Assembly (NCBI GenBank): GCA_023412005.1
Contig: JAEYOE010000015.1
Span: 42,390 to 106,389, forward strand
DNA from: Bacillota bacterium
Lineage (GTDB): Bacteria > Bacillota > Clostridia > Christensenellales > SZUA-584
DNA: 64,000 nt
Direction of reading: 5' to 3'
Part shown: positions 50,247 through 60,010 of the stretch, in pieces
Position numbering within the stretch: position 1 is the stretch's first letter
Layout: each line of letters opens with the position of its first letter
Position numbers and translations under genes: made by a program
The notes under the pieces: generated by a model
The model's database searches: none
Told to the model about the DNA's origin: nothing
The model's input: only the letters and a program-made list of their open reading frames with translations

Positions 50247-52583
50247 TCAGTTGCCTTCCCTCGTTATCACGTAAAGGTTCGAGCCAAAGTCGCCGAGCAG
50301 GCGCGTGTGTTCATTGTAATAGCTGCCGATAAACTGATTGTTCAGCCGCAGCCCCGCGTTCAGCATATCGCCGCGGCACTCATAGCGCTCCACACAGTCG
50401 GTCAGCCGGTAAAACCGCCCCACCGTGCGCAGTACAAGGCCGTCCGGGTTCAGCGACACGGGCAGTATGTGTCTCACCAGCCCGCCGAACTGCTTAATAA
50501 ACAGGCTCTGCGGCCTTGTTTTTACCGTATAGCGGACAGCCGGGTCAAAATCGACGAGCGGCAGGGTATCCACCCCTTGCGCCGTTGCTGCCTGCGTCTG
50601 AAAATAGCCCGCCACCGCCTCGCTGCCGTCTGCCGCCGCGCACTGCCAGTGCACCTTGTTCTGTTTGCATGCGGGCAAGCGGCTGAACCGGCCGTACTGA
50701 AACGTTGCTCGATGTGCTTTGTAAAACGCAATCTGTTCTCTAATCTCCTGACGCTGCACACGCGTTAAGTATTTCAAATCCATCTCATACCCGAGGCACC
50801 CGAAGCACGCGACGTTGAACCGTGTGACCAGCGGCGTGTTTCTCAGCGTCTGCTGATGCGGCGCTTCGGAAACGTGCGCCCCCATCGCGGAGAGCGGGTA
50901 CAGATGCGACAACCCGCCCTGTATCTTGAGCCGCTCTATCGGGTCGGTATCGTCTGATGCCCATACCTGCGGCGAATAACACAGCATCCCGAGGTCGAAC
51001 CGGTTGCCGCCCGATGAGCAGCTTTCGAGCAGTATATGCGGGCGAGGCCGGAAGATACGTTCCAGCACATCGTACAAGCCCATGATATAGCGGTGAAAAA
51101 ATTCGCCCTGACTTTGCAGCAGCGGCGAATACGCATCGCTGATATGGCGGTTCATGTCCCACTTCACGTATGATATATCCGCTTCGTCGAGAGTGCGCGA
51201 CACGTTATCCACGATATAATCGCGCACGGCCGGGTTGCACAGATCGAGCACCAGCTGATTCCGTCCGAAACGCGGCGTTCTGCCCGGTGTGGTCACCGCC
51301 CAATCGGGATGTGCGCGATACAAATCGCTGTCCGGGTTCACCATCTCCGGCTCAAACCACAAGCCAAACTGCATACCTGTTTTGTGTATTTTGCTTGCGA
51401 AGCACGGCATGCCGCCCGGCAGCTTCTTTTTGTTGACGGTGTAATCGCCGAGCCCCGTGTGATCGTCGTTGCGTCTGCCGAACCAGCCGTCGTCCAGCAC
51501 GAACAGCTCAATACCAAGCCGCTTGGCTCGCTTTGCAAGGCGCAGCAGCTTGCGCTGATTGAATTTAAAAAAGTGCGTCTCCCAGTTGTTAATCAACACC
51601 GGGCGCTCTTTGCCCTGCCAATCGCCGCGCACGATATGCGCGTTCACAAAATCGTGAAAGTGCGCACTGATGCCGTTAAAGCCTTTGTCGCTGAACGTCA
51701 TCACCGCCTCGGGCGTTTCAAAGCGTTCGCCCTTATCAAGCGTCCATTCAAAGCAGTGCGGGCTTATTCCCAGCTGCGCACGAACGAGGTCCTGCGCGGA
51801 CAGCTCAACCGCACCGTAATGATTGCCGCTGTAAACAAGGTTGAAGCCGTACACGTTGCCGTGCGCCTCGCCCGCTTGCGCCTCGGCCAGCAGAAAGCCG
51901 GGGTTGTGCCGGTTGCTGCTCGCACCCGTGGTGGATTCGTTGACATACAGCCCCACCTGCACCGGGCGTTCATGCCGATGCGCTTCTTTAATCCAGCCGC
52001 CGTCAAACGTGATGAGGCGAAAGCCCCTGTTCGGCAAATCCGTCATCATGCTCATCAGCCGCCGAATCACCAGCGGCTTGTCGTTATGGTTCGTCATCAC
52101 CGCACGGCGCGTGATCACATCCGTCTTCGGGTATACCGTGTAATAGAGCAGCAGCGCTGCATGGCTCGGCTTGTCCTCCAGCGTGATTTCCAGCGTTTCG
52201 CATTCACCCTCTTGCGCGTAAGCGCCGGGCAGCGTCTCGGGCGGCAAAGCCCCCTGCATTATGCGGTGGCTGTGATAAACGAAATCGCACGCGAAGCTGC
52301 CGTCCGGCATTTTCAATTCTGCCGGTGCATGCCGGTAGTCGCCCTGCCCAATGCCCGACCATTCAAGCGCCATTGTATCAAGGCAATAGGTTGGGTCGGC
52401 TTCGTCGTAAAGCACGCTGCTGCCGTACATCGCCGTGCGCTTGACTGTCAGCCCGTCGGGGTCCTGCTCAGACAGGCGCTCGCCGTAATGGATATGCTCG
52501 ATATGACCGAATTTCGTGACACGAAACCAATAGCTTGTATGATCAGTGTCCAGATAAAACACGCCGTCCCGTTCATTGATCAT
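50247..52583 (-). CDS. GH36 alpha-galactosidase
   Basis: A 778-residue family-36 enzyme: an N-terminal beta-sandwich, a TIM barrel with LFVLDDGWFGRRNDD, the nucleophile Asp in YVKWDMNRHISD and the acid/base region in LLESCSSGGNRFDLGML, and a C-terminal beta domain. It removes alpha-galactose from raffinose- or melibiose-type sugars. There is no signal peptide, so it acts in the cytosol. AGGAGG lies before the ATG, and the start overlaps the GH13 stop by 11 bp, so the two enzymes are made together. Confidence 0.95.
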   Translation of the reverse strand: MINERDGVFYLDTDHTSYWFRVTKFGHIEHIHYGERLSEQDPDGLTVKRTAMYGSSVLYDEADPTYCLDTMALEWSGIGQGDYRHAPAELKMPDGSFACDFVYHSHRIMQGALPPETLPGAYAQEGECETLEITLEDKPSHAALLLYYTVYPKTDVITRRAVMTNHNDKPLVIRRLMSMMTDLPNRGFRLITFDGGWIKEAHRHERPVQVGLYVNESTTGASSNRHNPGFLLAEAQAGEAHGNVYGFNLVYSGNHYGAVELSAQDLVRAQLGISPHCFEWTLDKGERFETPEAVMTFSDKGFNGISAHFHDFVNAHIVRGDWQGKERPVLINNWETHFFKFNQRKLLRLAKRAKRLGIELFVLDDGWFGRRNDDHTGLGDYTVNKKKLPGGMPCFASKIHKTGMQFGLWFEPEMVNPDSDLYRAHPDWAVTTPGRTPRFGRNQLVLDLCNPAVRDYIVDNVSRTLDEADISYVKWDMNRHISDAYSPLLQSQGEFFHRYIMGLYDVLERIFRPRPHILLESCSSGGNRFDLGMLCYSPQVWASDDTDPIERLKIQGGLSHLYPLSAMGAHVSEAPHQQTLRNTPLVTRFNVACFGCLGYEMDLKYLTRVQRQEIREQIAFYKAHRATFQYGRFSRLPACKQNKVHWQCAAADGSEAVAGYFQTQAATAQGVDTLPLVDFDPAVRYTVKTRPQSLFIKQFGGLVRHILPVSLNPDGLVLRTVGRFYRLTDCVERYECRGDMLNAGLRLNNQFIGSYYNEHTRLLGDFGSNLYVITREGN

Positions 52584-54195
52584 GGCCGGTCCTCCTGTCT
52601 ATCACCACGGCCTCCCATGGCTTAAGGCACCCGTCGTATGTTGCCCGCTCATAATTCGATATCACGACACGGCCGTCGCACGGCGCTTTAAGCGGATGCT
52701 GGCCGAAGTTTAGCAGCACACGATAAGCTTGTCCGTCAAATTGTCGGTCGAATACAAACAGATGCTTTTTTGCGGTGACAAGGGTAAACGACCCGCGCTT
52801 TAGCACATCGCTTTGTGCCCGCAGCGCGATCAGGCGTTTATAATAGCTTCGAATGGAATTCGGATCAGACAATTGCGCCGCCATGTTGATACATTCGTGG
52901 TTGACATTCACACCAAGCCACGGCGTGCCTGTGGTGAAGCCGCCGTTGGTGCTGCTGTTCCACTGCACCGGTGTGCGTGCGTTATCGCGCGATTTGGTCT
53001 TGATCATTTTCCAGCGGTATCCTGCCGGTAAGTGCAGCCGTTTGGCGAGCCTGTAGATGTTATGCGACTCCACATCCTTCACCTGCGCCATCGATGTAAA
53101 ATCGAAGTTGGTCATGCCGATTTCCTGCCCCTGAAAAATATACGGCGTGCCGCGCAGGCAGAGCAGCATGGTGCACAGCAGCTTGGCCGACTGCGCCCAA
53201 TACGCTTTATCGTCGCCGAAGCGCGAGACGCTTCGCGGCTGATCGTGGTTTTCCAGGTAATTCGCGTTCCACTCCAGCGCATTTTGCCATTTGGCAATCA
53301 CCTTGGCAAAGCGGCCCGCGTGAAAGCGCCTCGGGAACCATTTGAGAAAGAACTGATCTGTCTCCATGTGCTCAAATGAAAATATCATGTCGAGCTCTCC
53401 GCGCGCTTCGTCGCATAGCTCTTTGCCCATCTGCGGCGTCACGAATACCGTCTCACCCACCGCAAAGCAGTCGTAATGCGAGAGCACATCGCGCCGAAGT
53501 GTGCGCAGTATCTCATGAGCACCCAGCTGAGAGACGTAATACTCGCTGCCCTTTATCAACCGTTTGCTGTTGGCAAACGACGATTTAAAAATTACATTAA
53601 TCACATCGCAGCGAAAACCCGCTATGCCTTTATCGAGCCAAAAGCGCATGATGTCTTTGATTTCGTCGAGCACCTTTGGGTTATGGTAGTTCAAATCGGG
53701 CTGCCCCGGCGCGAAAAGATGCAGGTAATACTCACCGGACTTTTCGTCGAACGTCCATGCGCTGCCGCCGAAAAGGCTCATCCAGTTGTTCGGCGGGCCG
53801 CTGTTTTTGCCCGGCTTCCAAATGTAATAATCACGATACGGGCTGTTCTTATCGCGGCTCTTCGAAAACCACGCATGCTCGTCTGAGGTGTGGTTGATCA
53901 CGAGGTCCATCACGATTTTGATATCGCGGCGGCGTGCCTCATCAATCAGACGCTGCATATCAGCCATTGTGCCATAGCGCGGGTCGATATCGCGGTAGTC
54001 GCTGATATCGTAGCCATTGTCCGCGTCGGGCGAGAAATACATCGGGCTCAGCCACAGTATGCCGATACCGAGATCCTTCAAATCATCCAGATGAGAGAGG
54101 ATGCCGGGTATGTCGCCAAAGCCGTCGCCGTTTGTGTCTTGAAAGCTGCGCGGATAGATTTGATAGACCACACGGTCCTGCCACCATTTTTCCAT
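52573..54195 (-). CDS. GH13 alpha-glucosidase / oligo-1,6-glucosidase
   Basis: A 540-residue alpha-amylase-family enzyme: VVYQIYPRSFQDTNGDGFGD, the calcium/substrate motif DLVINHTSDEHAWF, nucleophile Asp in GFRCDVINVIF, acid/base Glu in AVGETVFVTP and ENHDQPRSVSRFGDD with the third catalytic Asp. The QxxNGDGxGD and DVIN motifs fit the oligo-1,6-glucosidase/sucrase-isomaltase-like subfamily (GH13_31). I use ATG 54195 (MEKWWQDRV); upstream codons lack similarity. Together with GH36 it would break down isomaltose- or raffinose-family sugars. Confidence 0.93.
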   Translation of the reverse strand: MEKWWQDRVVYQIYPRSFQDTNGDGFGDIPGILSHLDDLKDLGIGILWLSPMYFSPDADNGYDISDYRDIDPRYGTMADMQRLIDEARRRDIKIVMDLVINHTSDEHAWFSKSRDKNSPYRDYYIWKPGKNSGPPNNWMSLFGGSAWTFDEKSGEYYLHLFAPGQPDLNYHNPKVLDEIKDIMRFWLDKGIAGFRCDVINVIFKSSFANSKRLIKGSEYYVSQLGAHEILRTLRRDVLSHYDCFAVGETVFVTPQMGKELCDEARGELDMIFSFEHMETDQFFLKWFPRRFHAGRFAKVIAKWQNALEWNANYLENHDQPRSVSRFGDDKAYWAQSAKLLCTMLLCLRGTPYIFQGQEIGMTNFDFTSMAQVKDVESHNIYRLAKRLHLPAGYRWKMIKTKSRDNARTPVQWNSSTNGGFTTGTPWLGVNVNHECINMAAQLSDPNSIRSYYKRLIALRAQSDVLKRGSFTLVTAKKHLFVFDRQFDGQAYRVLLNFGQHPLKAPCDGRVVISNYERATYDGCLKPWEAVVIDRRTGHDQ

Positions 54196-54652
54196 ACTCT
54201 TGCCTCGATTATAAATGATTGAAGTCGGATTTACCGTCCAACGGTATAATCTAAACTTGATAAAACACGAGAATCCTGCCCCAATAGTCGCATTCACGCT
54301 AAATCGCCATCGAAAACCTCATTCGATCACTCAGCACAGATACATTAACCATCGAAAATGGCTTTATTTCGTTGTCGCAGCAAGCGTGAAAACGAAATGA
54401 CTGCGGCATGAATAACTTATCACTGCGACTGTGAACGAGATACAAAACAGTTGCTTATCTCGTCACAACGCCGATATCATTCTGAACGAGCTTAGAAGTG
54501 ACTACATCGTGGAAAAGAATCTGCTTCAGATCCTTCACCCCCAAAAACATGAATATATAATGCTGCTGTTCTGCAGAAATCTATGCACGAAAAAAGGCTT
54601 TTACCCCTGTTAACCGCTCCTTAAAAAATTATTACCTTGAATTTTAAAAGCA
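54196..54652. other. Intergenic stretch upstream of GH13
   Basis: A 457-bp AT-rich gap. A plus-strand frame of 60 codons (54431-54613) has no ribosome site and no recognisable similarity. It must contain the GH13 promoter, which I cannot place reliably, and the 3' end of the DUF6320 gene. Confidence 0.4.
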
Positions 54653-55336
54653 TTAAATATGAAACTTCTTAGCGAACTCCGAGCCTATGACTTTCTTTTG
54701 GTACAGTATCAGCCACACAAGCGTGATAAACGAACACCCCGCCGCCGCGATGCTGGGAAACACAGGCTGAGCCACGCCGCTGATCACCAGTATAAACGGA
54801 ATAAAGCCGATCACACACAGTGACAGCTGATACAGCAGATAATCACGCCGCTTCTGACGCCAGCGAATGATAATATAATTAATCGCGATGATAAAACAGA
54901 TAAATATGGCGGGCATTGTATATGAAACGGCCCAGGAAACACGGCTGATGGTTGCCGCGCTGGAGGCAAACACATTGATCACCACAAGCAGCAGCGGAAT
55001 GGCAATGGCATGCGCTGTCAGCTTCCAGCCCGGATGAATCCTCTTGTTAAACGTCAACATCCCCAGCCCCCACACATACAAAACACAGGCGCAAAACACC
55101 ACGCTCCAAGCGTCTTCATGCCATGTCATAATGTTGACAGCCACCGCTGCGGTTATTATCGTCATTGCCAGATACGAAGCCGCTTTGATAAGCATCTTCT
55201 TACGCTGTTTGACCGGTTCAAACGCCGGATAGTCTACGGCAACTTGGCAGACCGGGCCAGCCAGCTCTTTTTGGCACAGCGGACATTTGGCTGTATCGGC
55301 AGAAATGCTGACTTTGCAATCAGAACAGTAGGACAT
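54653..55336 (-). CDS. DUF6320-type zinc-ribbon membrane protein
   Basis: A 227-residue protein with an N-terminal zinc ribbon (CSDC near the start, then CPLC, residues 4-21), a short linker, and six predicted membrane helices beginning near residue 50. It lies 11 bp downstream of the acyltransferase gene. I recall this pairing as common in clostridia. The function of the family is unknown; anchoring or helping the acyltransferase is a guess from adjacency. Confidence 0.8.
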   Translation of the reverse strand: MSYCSDCKVSISADTAKCPLCQKELAGPVCQVAVDYPAFEPVKQRKKMLIKAASYLAMTIITAAVAVNIMTWHEDAWSVVFCACVLYVWGLGMLTFNKRIHPGWKLTAHAIAIPLLLVVINVFASSAATISRVSWAVSYTMPAIFICFIIAINYIIIRWRQKRRDYLLYQLSLCVIGFIPFILVISGVAQPVFPSIAAAGCSFITLVWLILYQKKVIGSEFAKKFHI

Positions 55337-55347
55337 GCTTCACCTCT

Positions 55348-56640
55348 TTATACAACAGTCTCCCATTGGTTGCTCTGAATCTCTATCTCCACACCGCGCT
55401 CACTCATAAACGAGAAGAACAGCCTCTCGATATCGGTTTCCACAACCGATCGCGTAAAGCTGATCGTCGTTAAATCGTTGTATGTATTCATCGCCACGCT
55501 GTGTGTGGCGACATTGCCAACGCCCGTGTTGCAATCAAAGCTCTTCACAACCTCTTTCATCCACGACGGCAGCACGATTTGTCCCACATTCGACAACGCA
55601 CACGTATTGAGCTTGTCGCCGAGTATCACGCACGCGATTTTAATCGCGAGATTCTTTAAAAACAACGGGCTAATTCGAAGCGCAATATTTTTCTCTATCG
55701 CCACATTGGCATTGAGCCGTTGCTGGAGCTTGTCCATATTTAGCTCTTCTTTAAACGTGGTTTTCACATGTTCCAGAATCTCTTCAAAGCTTTTGTCGCG
55801 GGCGGTACAATCAGTTGATACGTAAAAATACAACGTAAAATTTCTGAGCGTCTGTGAATTGTAGTTCTTGCGCATATTAACCGGTATGCATATGTTGATG
55901 GCATTGCCTTCGCTTTGCGCCATATCACCCGTCTGCCAAATGCAGTAGGTCAGCAGTGCCGTCAGATATTGCGTGATGGATGCGCCGCTCTTCTTGGCGA
56001 GCGCCAACAGCTGCTGCATAGGCATCCTGCCGTTAATCACGCCGATGCCGCACTCAAAGCGCGTGCCTTGTATTCTGTAGGCGGGCGGAAATTCAGCCAG
56101 CTTTGCTTTGACTGGCTTATAATGCTTTAAAAAGCTGTCTTCAAACTCAAGGCTGCGCGGCTGCTGATCAACCGTCATCACAGCGTCTTCGCTGTTGTTG
56201 GGATAGCCGAGCAGCACAAAATACCGGAATACCAGTGCTTTTAAAAACTCCAGCGCCGAATAACCATCACAAAGGCCGTGAAAGACCTCCAGACTGATTC
56301 GTTTTTTATAATAAAACAGTGAAAAAAGGTAGCCGTTATTGATGTATGGGCAGATATGCTGGTTGATAATCGGAGATTCGGGACGGACAACCGGCGTTTT
56401 CTCGTTATGTTCGTAGTAATTCCAAAATATGCCGCGTTTCAGCTTCACATAAAGCGACGGGAACCGACGTCTGCAGTCTGTCACCGCCTGCTGCAAAACC
56501 GATGGATCGACTTCCTGCATAAGATTAACAGCGACACGATACACACAGCTGTCCTTGGGGTTCAAAATAGCCGGATATATCTTAGCCGCGTTATCAAGCT
56601 TGTACCAACGGCTCTGTTGTTCGATAACGTCTTCTGTCAC
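55348..56640 (-). CDS. Alcohol acetyltransferase/condensation-domain-like acyltransferase
   Basis: A 430-residue protein of the CoA-dependent acyltransferase superfamily: WYKLDNAAKIYPAI near the start, the catalytic HxxxDG in VFHGLCDGYSALEFLK (about residues 132-147) and the second-half motif INICIPVNMRKNY. I place the start at GTG 56640, because AAAGGA lies ten bases before it; frames further upstream add about 39 unlike residues. It may acylate an alcohol, amine or lipid intermediate. The partner DUF6320 membrane protein suggests action at the membrane. Confidence 0.8.
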   Translation of the reverse strand: MTEDVIEQQSRWYKLDNAAKIYPAILNPKDSCVYRVAVNLMQEVDPSVLQQAVTDCRRRFPSLYVKLKRGIFWNYYEHNEKTPVVRPESPIINQHICPYINNGYLFSLFYYKKRISLEVFHGLCDGYSALEFLKALVFRYFVLLGYPNNSEDAVMTVDQQPRSLEFEDSFLKHYKPVKAKLAEFPPAYRIQGTRFECGIGVINGRMPMQQLLALAKKSGASITQYLTALLTYCIWQTGDMAQSEGNAINICIPVNMRKNYNSQTLRNFTLYFYVSTDCTARDKSFEEILEHVKTTFKEELNMDKLQQRLNANVAIEKNIALRISPLFLKNLAIKIACVILGDKLNTCALSNVGQIVLPSWMKEVVKSFDCNTGVGNVATHSVAMNTYNDLTTISFTRSVVETDIERLFFSFMSERGVEIEIQSNQWETVV

Positions 56641-56757
56641 GATTGATCGATCCTTTCTTTCTAATAACCGGTTGTTCTTCATGTCCGCAGCCTGATTGCG
56701 GATGCCGTCTGCGCGGCAGGTTATATACTCAAAAGATTGTTTTAGAATTGCTTCCAT

Positions 56758-57089
56758 TGAATATAATTATTATACATTAAAATGAATTCGACAGCAAATG
56801 ATATTATATATATCACAATCGTTTTGTCTTGAATATCTGATTCAAATTAGACTCTTTGGACTGCGCATAACAGGTGACGCTATAATGCGAAGGAGATCGG
56901 CAAGCACATTGTCGATAACACCTGATTTTTATCATTTGTGTTTATCTGCAAATTTTTCAGGGTGCCTATCATTATTTGGAATCTGGTGTCAAAAAAAGAA
57001 AAGTGATACGCTCATCATAACAATATTGGCCAAACAATTAACATAAAAGGGTGAAACGCGTTTCACCCTTCGTTTGCCACAAACCCAAT
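56758..57089. other. AT-rich intergenic region
   Basis: About 330 bp upstream of the acyltransferase gene, with TATAAT-like sequence near 56765 on the minus strand. Apart from the terminator at 57047-57070 I see nothing functional. Confidence 0.4.
57040..57070 (-). terminator. Terminator of the chemoreceptor-binding-protein fusion gene
   Basis: A perfect 24-bp palindrome (AAGGGTGAAACG and its complement, 57047-57070) followed on the minus strand by TTATGTTAATTG. It lies 20 bp past the stop at 57090. Confidence 0.75.
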
Positions 57090-59006
57090 TTAAACAATGT
57101 TGTTGTATATATTCAGGTTCTGTTGATTAATCTCGAATGTGCCCGTATCCACAAACTTTTTGACAGGCTTATTGCGAAAGCTGCTGTCGAGAAACACAAG
57201 TGCCATGCTACCCCACGAATAGGCACGCTGCCCGATGGCGTATTGAACCAATCCTTCGTTCATCGCCTCTTGGATATCCTTTGTAAAATCGAAGGTCACG
57301 ATCTGTATACTAACTCGGTATTTCTTCTTGTAGTCAATAAACGCCTTGCCCCATTCGCAGTTCGTCAGGAAGATATATTTCGCTTGCGGTGCACTGCGGA
57401 TAATGGCATCAAAAGCTTCTTTTTGATCGTCGGTTGCCTTGCCGTATACAGGCGCTTCAATCACCTTTATTTTTGATTTCTTCCTCAGTTCGTCGACAAA
57501 ACCCTTCTTGCGGTCTTCAATGGCGGAAATATGCATGTCCCCCCAGGTGTTTACAATCACTTCTCCCTGACCGCTAAGTGCCCCCATCACAGCTTTGGCC
57601 GCCGTCACGCCGCCGCCGATACCCTCCGTTTGTATCAGGCTCACAAAATCGACACCATCGAGCTTTGAATTAATAAACACAATTTTGATGCCGAGCCGGT
57701 TCATCTCTTTGAGCTTCTGAGAAATCAAATCATGATCGACCGGGCTGATCACAACGCCGTCACATTTGTTTTCGATGATTTCATCAAGATACCCCACCAT
57801 ATCCTTAACCCGATCCATCCCGCCTGATTTCGGTGCATAGAACACCACATCATAGTGATAGGCTTCGGCTGCCTTTTTTGTTTCCTTAATCGTCGGGTTC
57901 CAAAAAGGGATGTCCGCATCAAATATAACGGCAATCTTTTTCTTCTGCGCGGCTGCTTTTTTGATTTTTATCTTCCGTCCGGCTGTTTCGATTTCAGCCA
58001 CACCGCTGCCGAGGTCTTCCTGAAGCTTGCGGAGCAACGCGATCGAGTTGTTCTGATTGTATGTCAGGCTGGAAATCTCGTTAGCCGTTGCGGATATCTC
58101 TCTGACCGACGAGAATATGCTCGAAATTGAATCGGACAGCACGCCCTCATCCTCTTTCATATCCTCAATATCGGCCGTAAAGCTTAACTGTTCATCGATA
58201 TACGTTTGGATAAAGCTGCTGTTCTTTTCATAAGCAGCGCTCACCTCATCCACGGTGTCTCTTTGCACTGCGAAGATCTCCTTAGACTGCTGCGCGGCTT
58301 TTTCCAGCAGCCCGATTTCCTCGGTGACGCTCATGATGGTGTCGTTGATGCTGCTGCTGGCAACAGAGCTCTCGCGCGACAGGCGCTGGATTTCTTCAGC
58401 CACCACCGAAAAGCCTTTTCCCACGGCGCCGGCGCGCACCGCTTCCACCTTGGCGTTAAGCCCCAAAAGGTTTGTCTCACTGGAAATTCGGTTGATCAGC
58501 TTTGTAATGTCACCGATCTTGTTCGTCTTCACAATCAGGCTGCTGATTAAATCGAAGATTCTCTGCACGGCTTCATCGTTCTTTGATTGGTTCGTCACAA
58601 GCTGCGCCATCGATTCCTGTATACCCCGGTTGTTGTTTTCCATATCGTGCGCAAGTGAAATAACATCCTTGGATTTCTTATAGATGCCGTTGATTTTCTC
58701 CGTGAATACCTCCAACAGCCCAACGCTTTTCTCTATATCCACGGTCTGCTGCCCGACCCCTTTTTTTAGAAAAACGGCCACTTGCTCGATCTGCGAGGAC
58801 TCCCTGATAAAATCCTGCATCACTTTATCAAGCTGCTCTGAAATGTGCGTAATATTGCTGAAATGCAGATAGAAATTTTTGAAATAGTCTTGAAGCTGCT
58901 TGTAGACGATTGCATCGTCTGAATGTTTGTCAGTGTCTTCCCCGATGTCGTTGTCTAACTCCCAGTTTTTAATTTTGGCCACATACGCCTGTGTTTCTTT
59001 TATCAT
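57090..59006 (-). CDS. Soluble chemoreceptor fused to a periplasmic-binding-protein-like sugar sensor
   Basis: A 638-residue protein with a methyl-accepting chemotaxis signalling domain in the first half (about 80-310; hairpin tip KVEAVRAGAVGKGFSVVAEE) and a complete ribose/LacI-type binding fold in the second half (KKIAVIFDADIPFWNPTIKE through IVTFDFTKDIQEA). There is no signal peptide and no membrane helix, so both parts should be cytosolic. The sensor would read an intracellular ligand and report to CheA. I use ATG 59006, nine bases after AGGAG. The domain order (signalling first, sensor last) is the reverse of a normal receptor. Confidence 0.88.
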   Translation of the reverse strand: MIKETQAYVAKIKNWELDNDIGEDTDKHSDDAIVYKQLQDYFKNFYLHFSNITHISEQLDKVMQDFIRESSQIEQVAVFLKKGVGQQTVDIEKSVGLLEVFTEKINGIYKKSKDVISLAHDMENNNRGIQESMAQLVTNQSKNDEAVQRIFDLISSLIVKTNKIGDITKLINRISSETNLLGLNAKVEAVRAGAVGKGFSVVAEEIQRLSRESSVASSSINDTIMSVTEEIGLLEKAAQQSKEIFAVQRDTVDEVSAAYEKNSSFIQTYIDEQLSFTADIEDMKEDEGVLSDSISSIFSSVREISATANEISSLTYNQNNSIALLRKLQEDLGSGVAEIETAGRKIKIKKAAAQKKKIAVIFDADIPFWNPTIKETKKAAEAYHYDVVFYAPKSGGMDRVKDMVGYLDEIIENKCDGVVISPVDHDLISQKLKEMNRLGIKIVFINSKLDGVDFVSLIQTEGIGGGVTAAKAVMGALSGQGEVIVNTWGDMHISAIEDRKKGFVDELRKKSKIKVIEAPVYGKATDDQKEAFDAIIRSAPQAKYIFLTNCEWGKAFIDYKKKYRVSIQIVTFDFTKDIQEAMNEGLVQYAIGQRAYSWGSMALVFLDSSFRNKPVKKFVDTGTFEINQQNLNIYNNIV

Positions 59007-59263
59007 TTCTAACATCTCCTTTATAGAACAAACGGCTTCCAATAAGATGCGCGATATGATTGCCTTTCAAGCTCAATCTATAAATAAACCAGCTGCAGAT
59101 AATTAAACAAATCAGTGTTAGCTTTGCTTGATATTTCCGGCGTTTTTGCAATGCCGTGTAAGGCTTGCTTTACACACAATAATGAGGAGGTGCAGTCTGT
59201 TGAAATATAGCTGGGAAGGTCTCTGTATCGTTCCGAAATATAATGAGACTGTATAGCATTTCC

Positions 59264-59297
59264 GCGGGTCGGCGCGGAGACCGACCCCTACGGTTCG
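59264..59297. repeat. Dispersed palindrome-plus-CCCTACGG repeat
   Basis: CGGGTCGGCGCGGAGACCGA followed by CCCCTACGGTTCG. Same layout as 39176-39209, 39482-39510, 63228-63260 and 63319-63350. Confidence 0.65.
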
Positions 59298-59335
59298 AAT
59301 GAGAATTATTGCTGCATAATTGCCGAACAGACAAT

Positions 59336-59445
59336 CCTCAGTCAGCTTACGCTGACAGCTCCTTTGCCAAAGGAGCCTTTACAGTACAGTGTCCTTGGCC
59401 TCCTTTTAAAAGGAGGTGGCACGCGCTAGCGTGACGGAGGATTGC
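59336..59445. repeat. GC-rich intergenic repeat with two hairpins
   Basis: CAGTCAGCTTACGCTGACAG, GCTCCTTTGCCAAAGGAGCC, CCTCCTTTTAAAAGGAGG and GGCACGCGCTAGCGTGACGG are successive palindromes. The pattern matches intergenic repeats I know from many clostridial genomes; a partial relative is at about 39556-39617. Confidence 0.65.
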
Positions 59446-59520
59446 GGACTATCTTTTTCTTTGCCGTGTATTCATGTATAATGAAAGCCTATAAAAGATT
59501 GATAAAACGGGGATATAGCT

Positions 59521-59994
59521 ATGGCTCATACCAAGACGAACGCCATGCGCATTCTTGACAGCGCGGGCGTCAGCTACAAACAGCACGACTATCACAGCGA
59601 GGGCTTTATTGACGGCGTTACCGTTGCGCATAAGGTGGGCATGCCGCCCGATCAGGTATTCAAAACGCTCGTGGCGCAAGGCGCAAGCCGCGCTTACTAT
59701 GTGTTCGTGATCCCTGTCGAAAAAGAGCTGAACCTGAAAGCGGCGGCCAAGGCCGTCGGCGAAAAATCCGTCGAGATGATTAAGGTGGCCGATATCACCA
59801 AGGTGACGGGCTATGTGCGCGGCGGTTGCTCGCCCATCGGCATGAAAAAAACGTTTCGCACCGTGATAGACCGTGCATGCGAAGCGTTCGATTCCGTGCT
59901 GGTGAGCGCAGGCAAGCTTGGCGCGCAGATTGAGCTCTCCCCCGCCGACCTTTGCCGCATTGTACCTTGCGAGCTATCAGACATCACAGTCTGA
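59521..59994 (+). CDS. ybaK: Cys-tRNA(Pro)/aminoacyl-tRNA deacylase YbaK/EbsC
   Basis: A 157-residue editing enzyme that removes cysteine mis-attached to tRNA-Pro. Marks are YHSEGFIDGVTVA, QVFKTLVAQGA, the catalytic lysine region FVIPVEKELNLKAAAKA, the GYVRGGCSPIGMKK loop and the C-terminal SAGKLGAQIELSPADL. Its stop is 16 bp before the DUF815 ATPase gene, suggesting a two-gene operon with no obvious functional link. Confidence 0.95.
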   Translation: MAHTKTNAMRILDSAGVSYKQHDYHSEGFIDGVTVAHKVGMPPDQVFKTLVAQGASRAYYVFVIPVEKELNLKAAAKAVGEKSVEMIKVADITKVTGYVRGGCSPIGMKKTFRTVIDRACEAFDSVLVSAGKLGAQIELSPADLCRIVPCELSDITV

Positions 59995-60010
59995 CGAAAG
60001 GACGAAGACC

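Larger units (their letters stand above)
59007..59520. other. Repeat-bearing intergenic region
   Basis: This 514-bp gap holds a palindrome-plus-CCCTACGG repeat at 59264-59297 and a GC-rich repeat at 59336-59445. No gene is evident. A TATAAT at 59477-59482 lies 38 bp before ybaK, without a clear -35. Confidence 0.55.

Noticed and set aside
51309..52625. 438-codon plus-strand frame opposite the GH36 gene
   Set aside because: Low-complexity Arg/His/Val-rich translation typical of the reverse of a GC-rich coding strand; the minus strand encodes a clear alpha-galactosidase.
59918..60010. N-terminal extension of the DUF815 ATPase
   Set aside because: It overlaps ybaK out of frame by 77 bp; the TTG at 60011 has a well-placed ribosome site.
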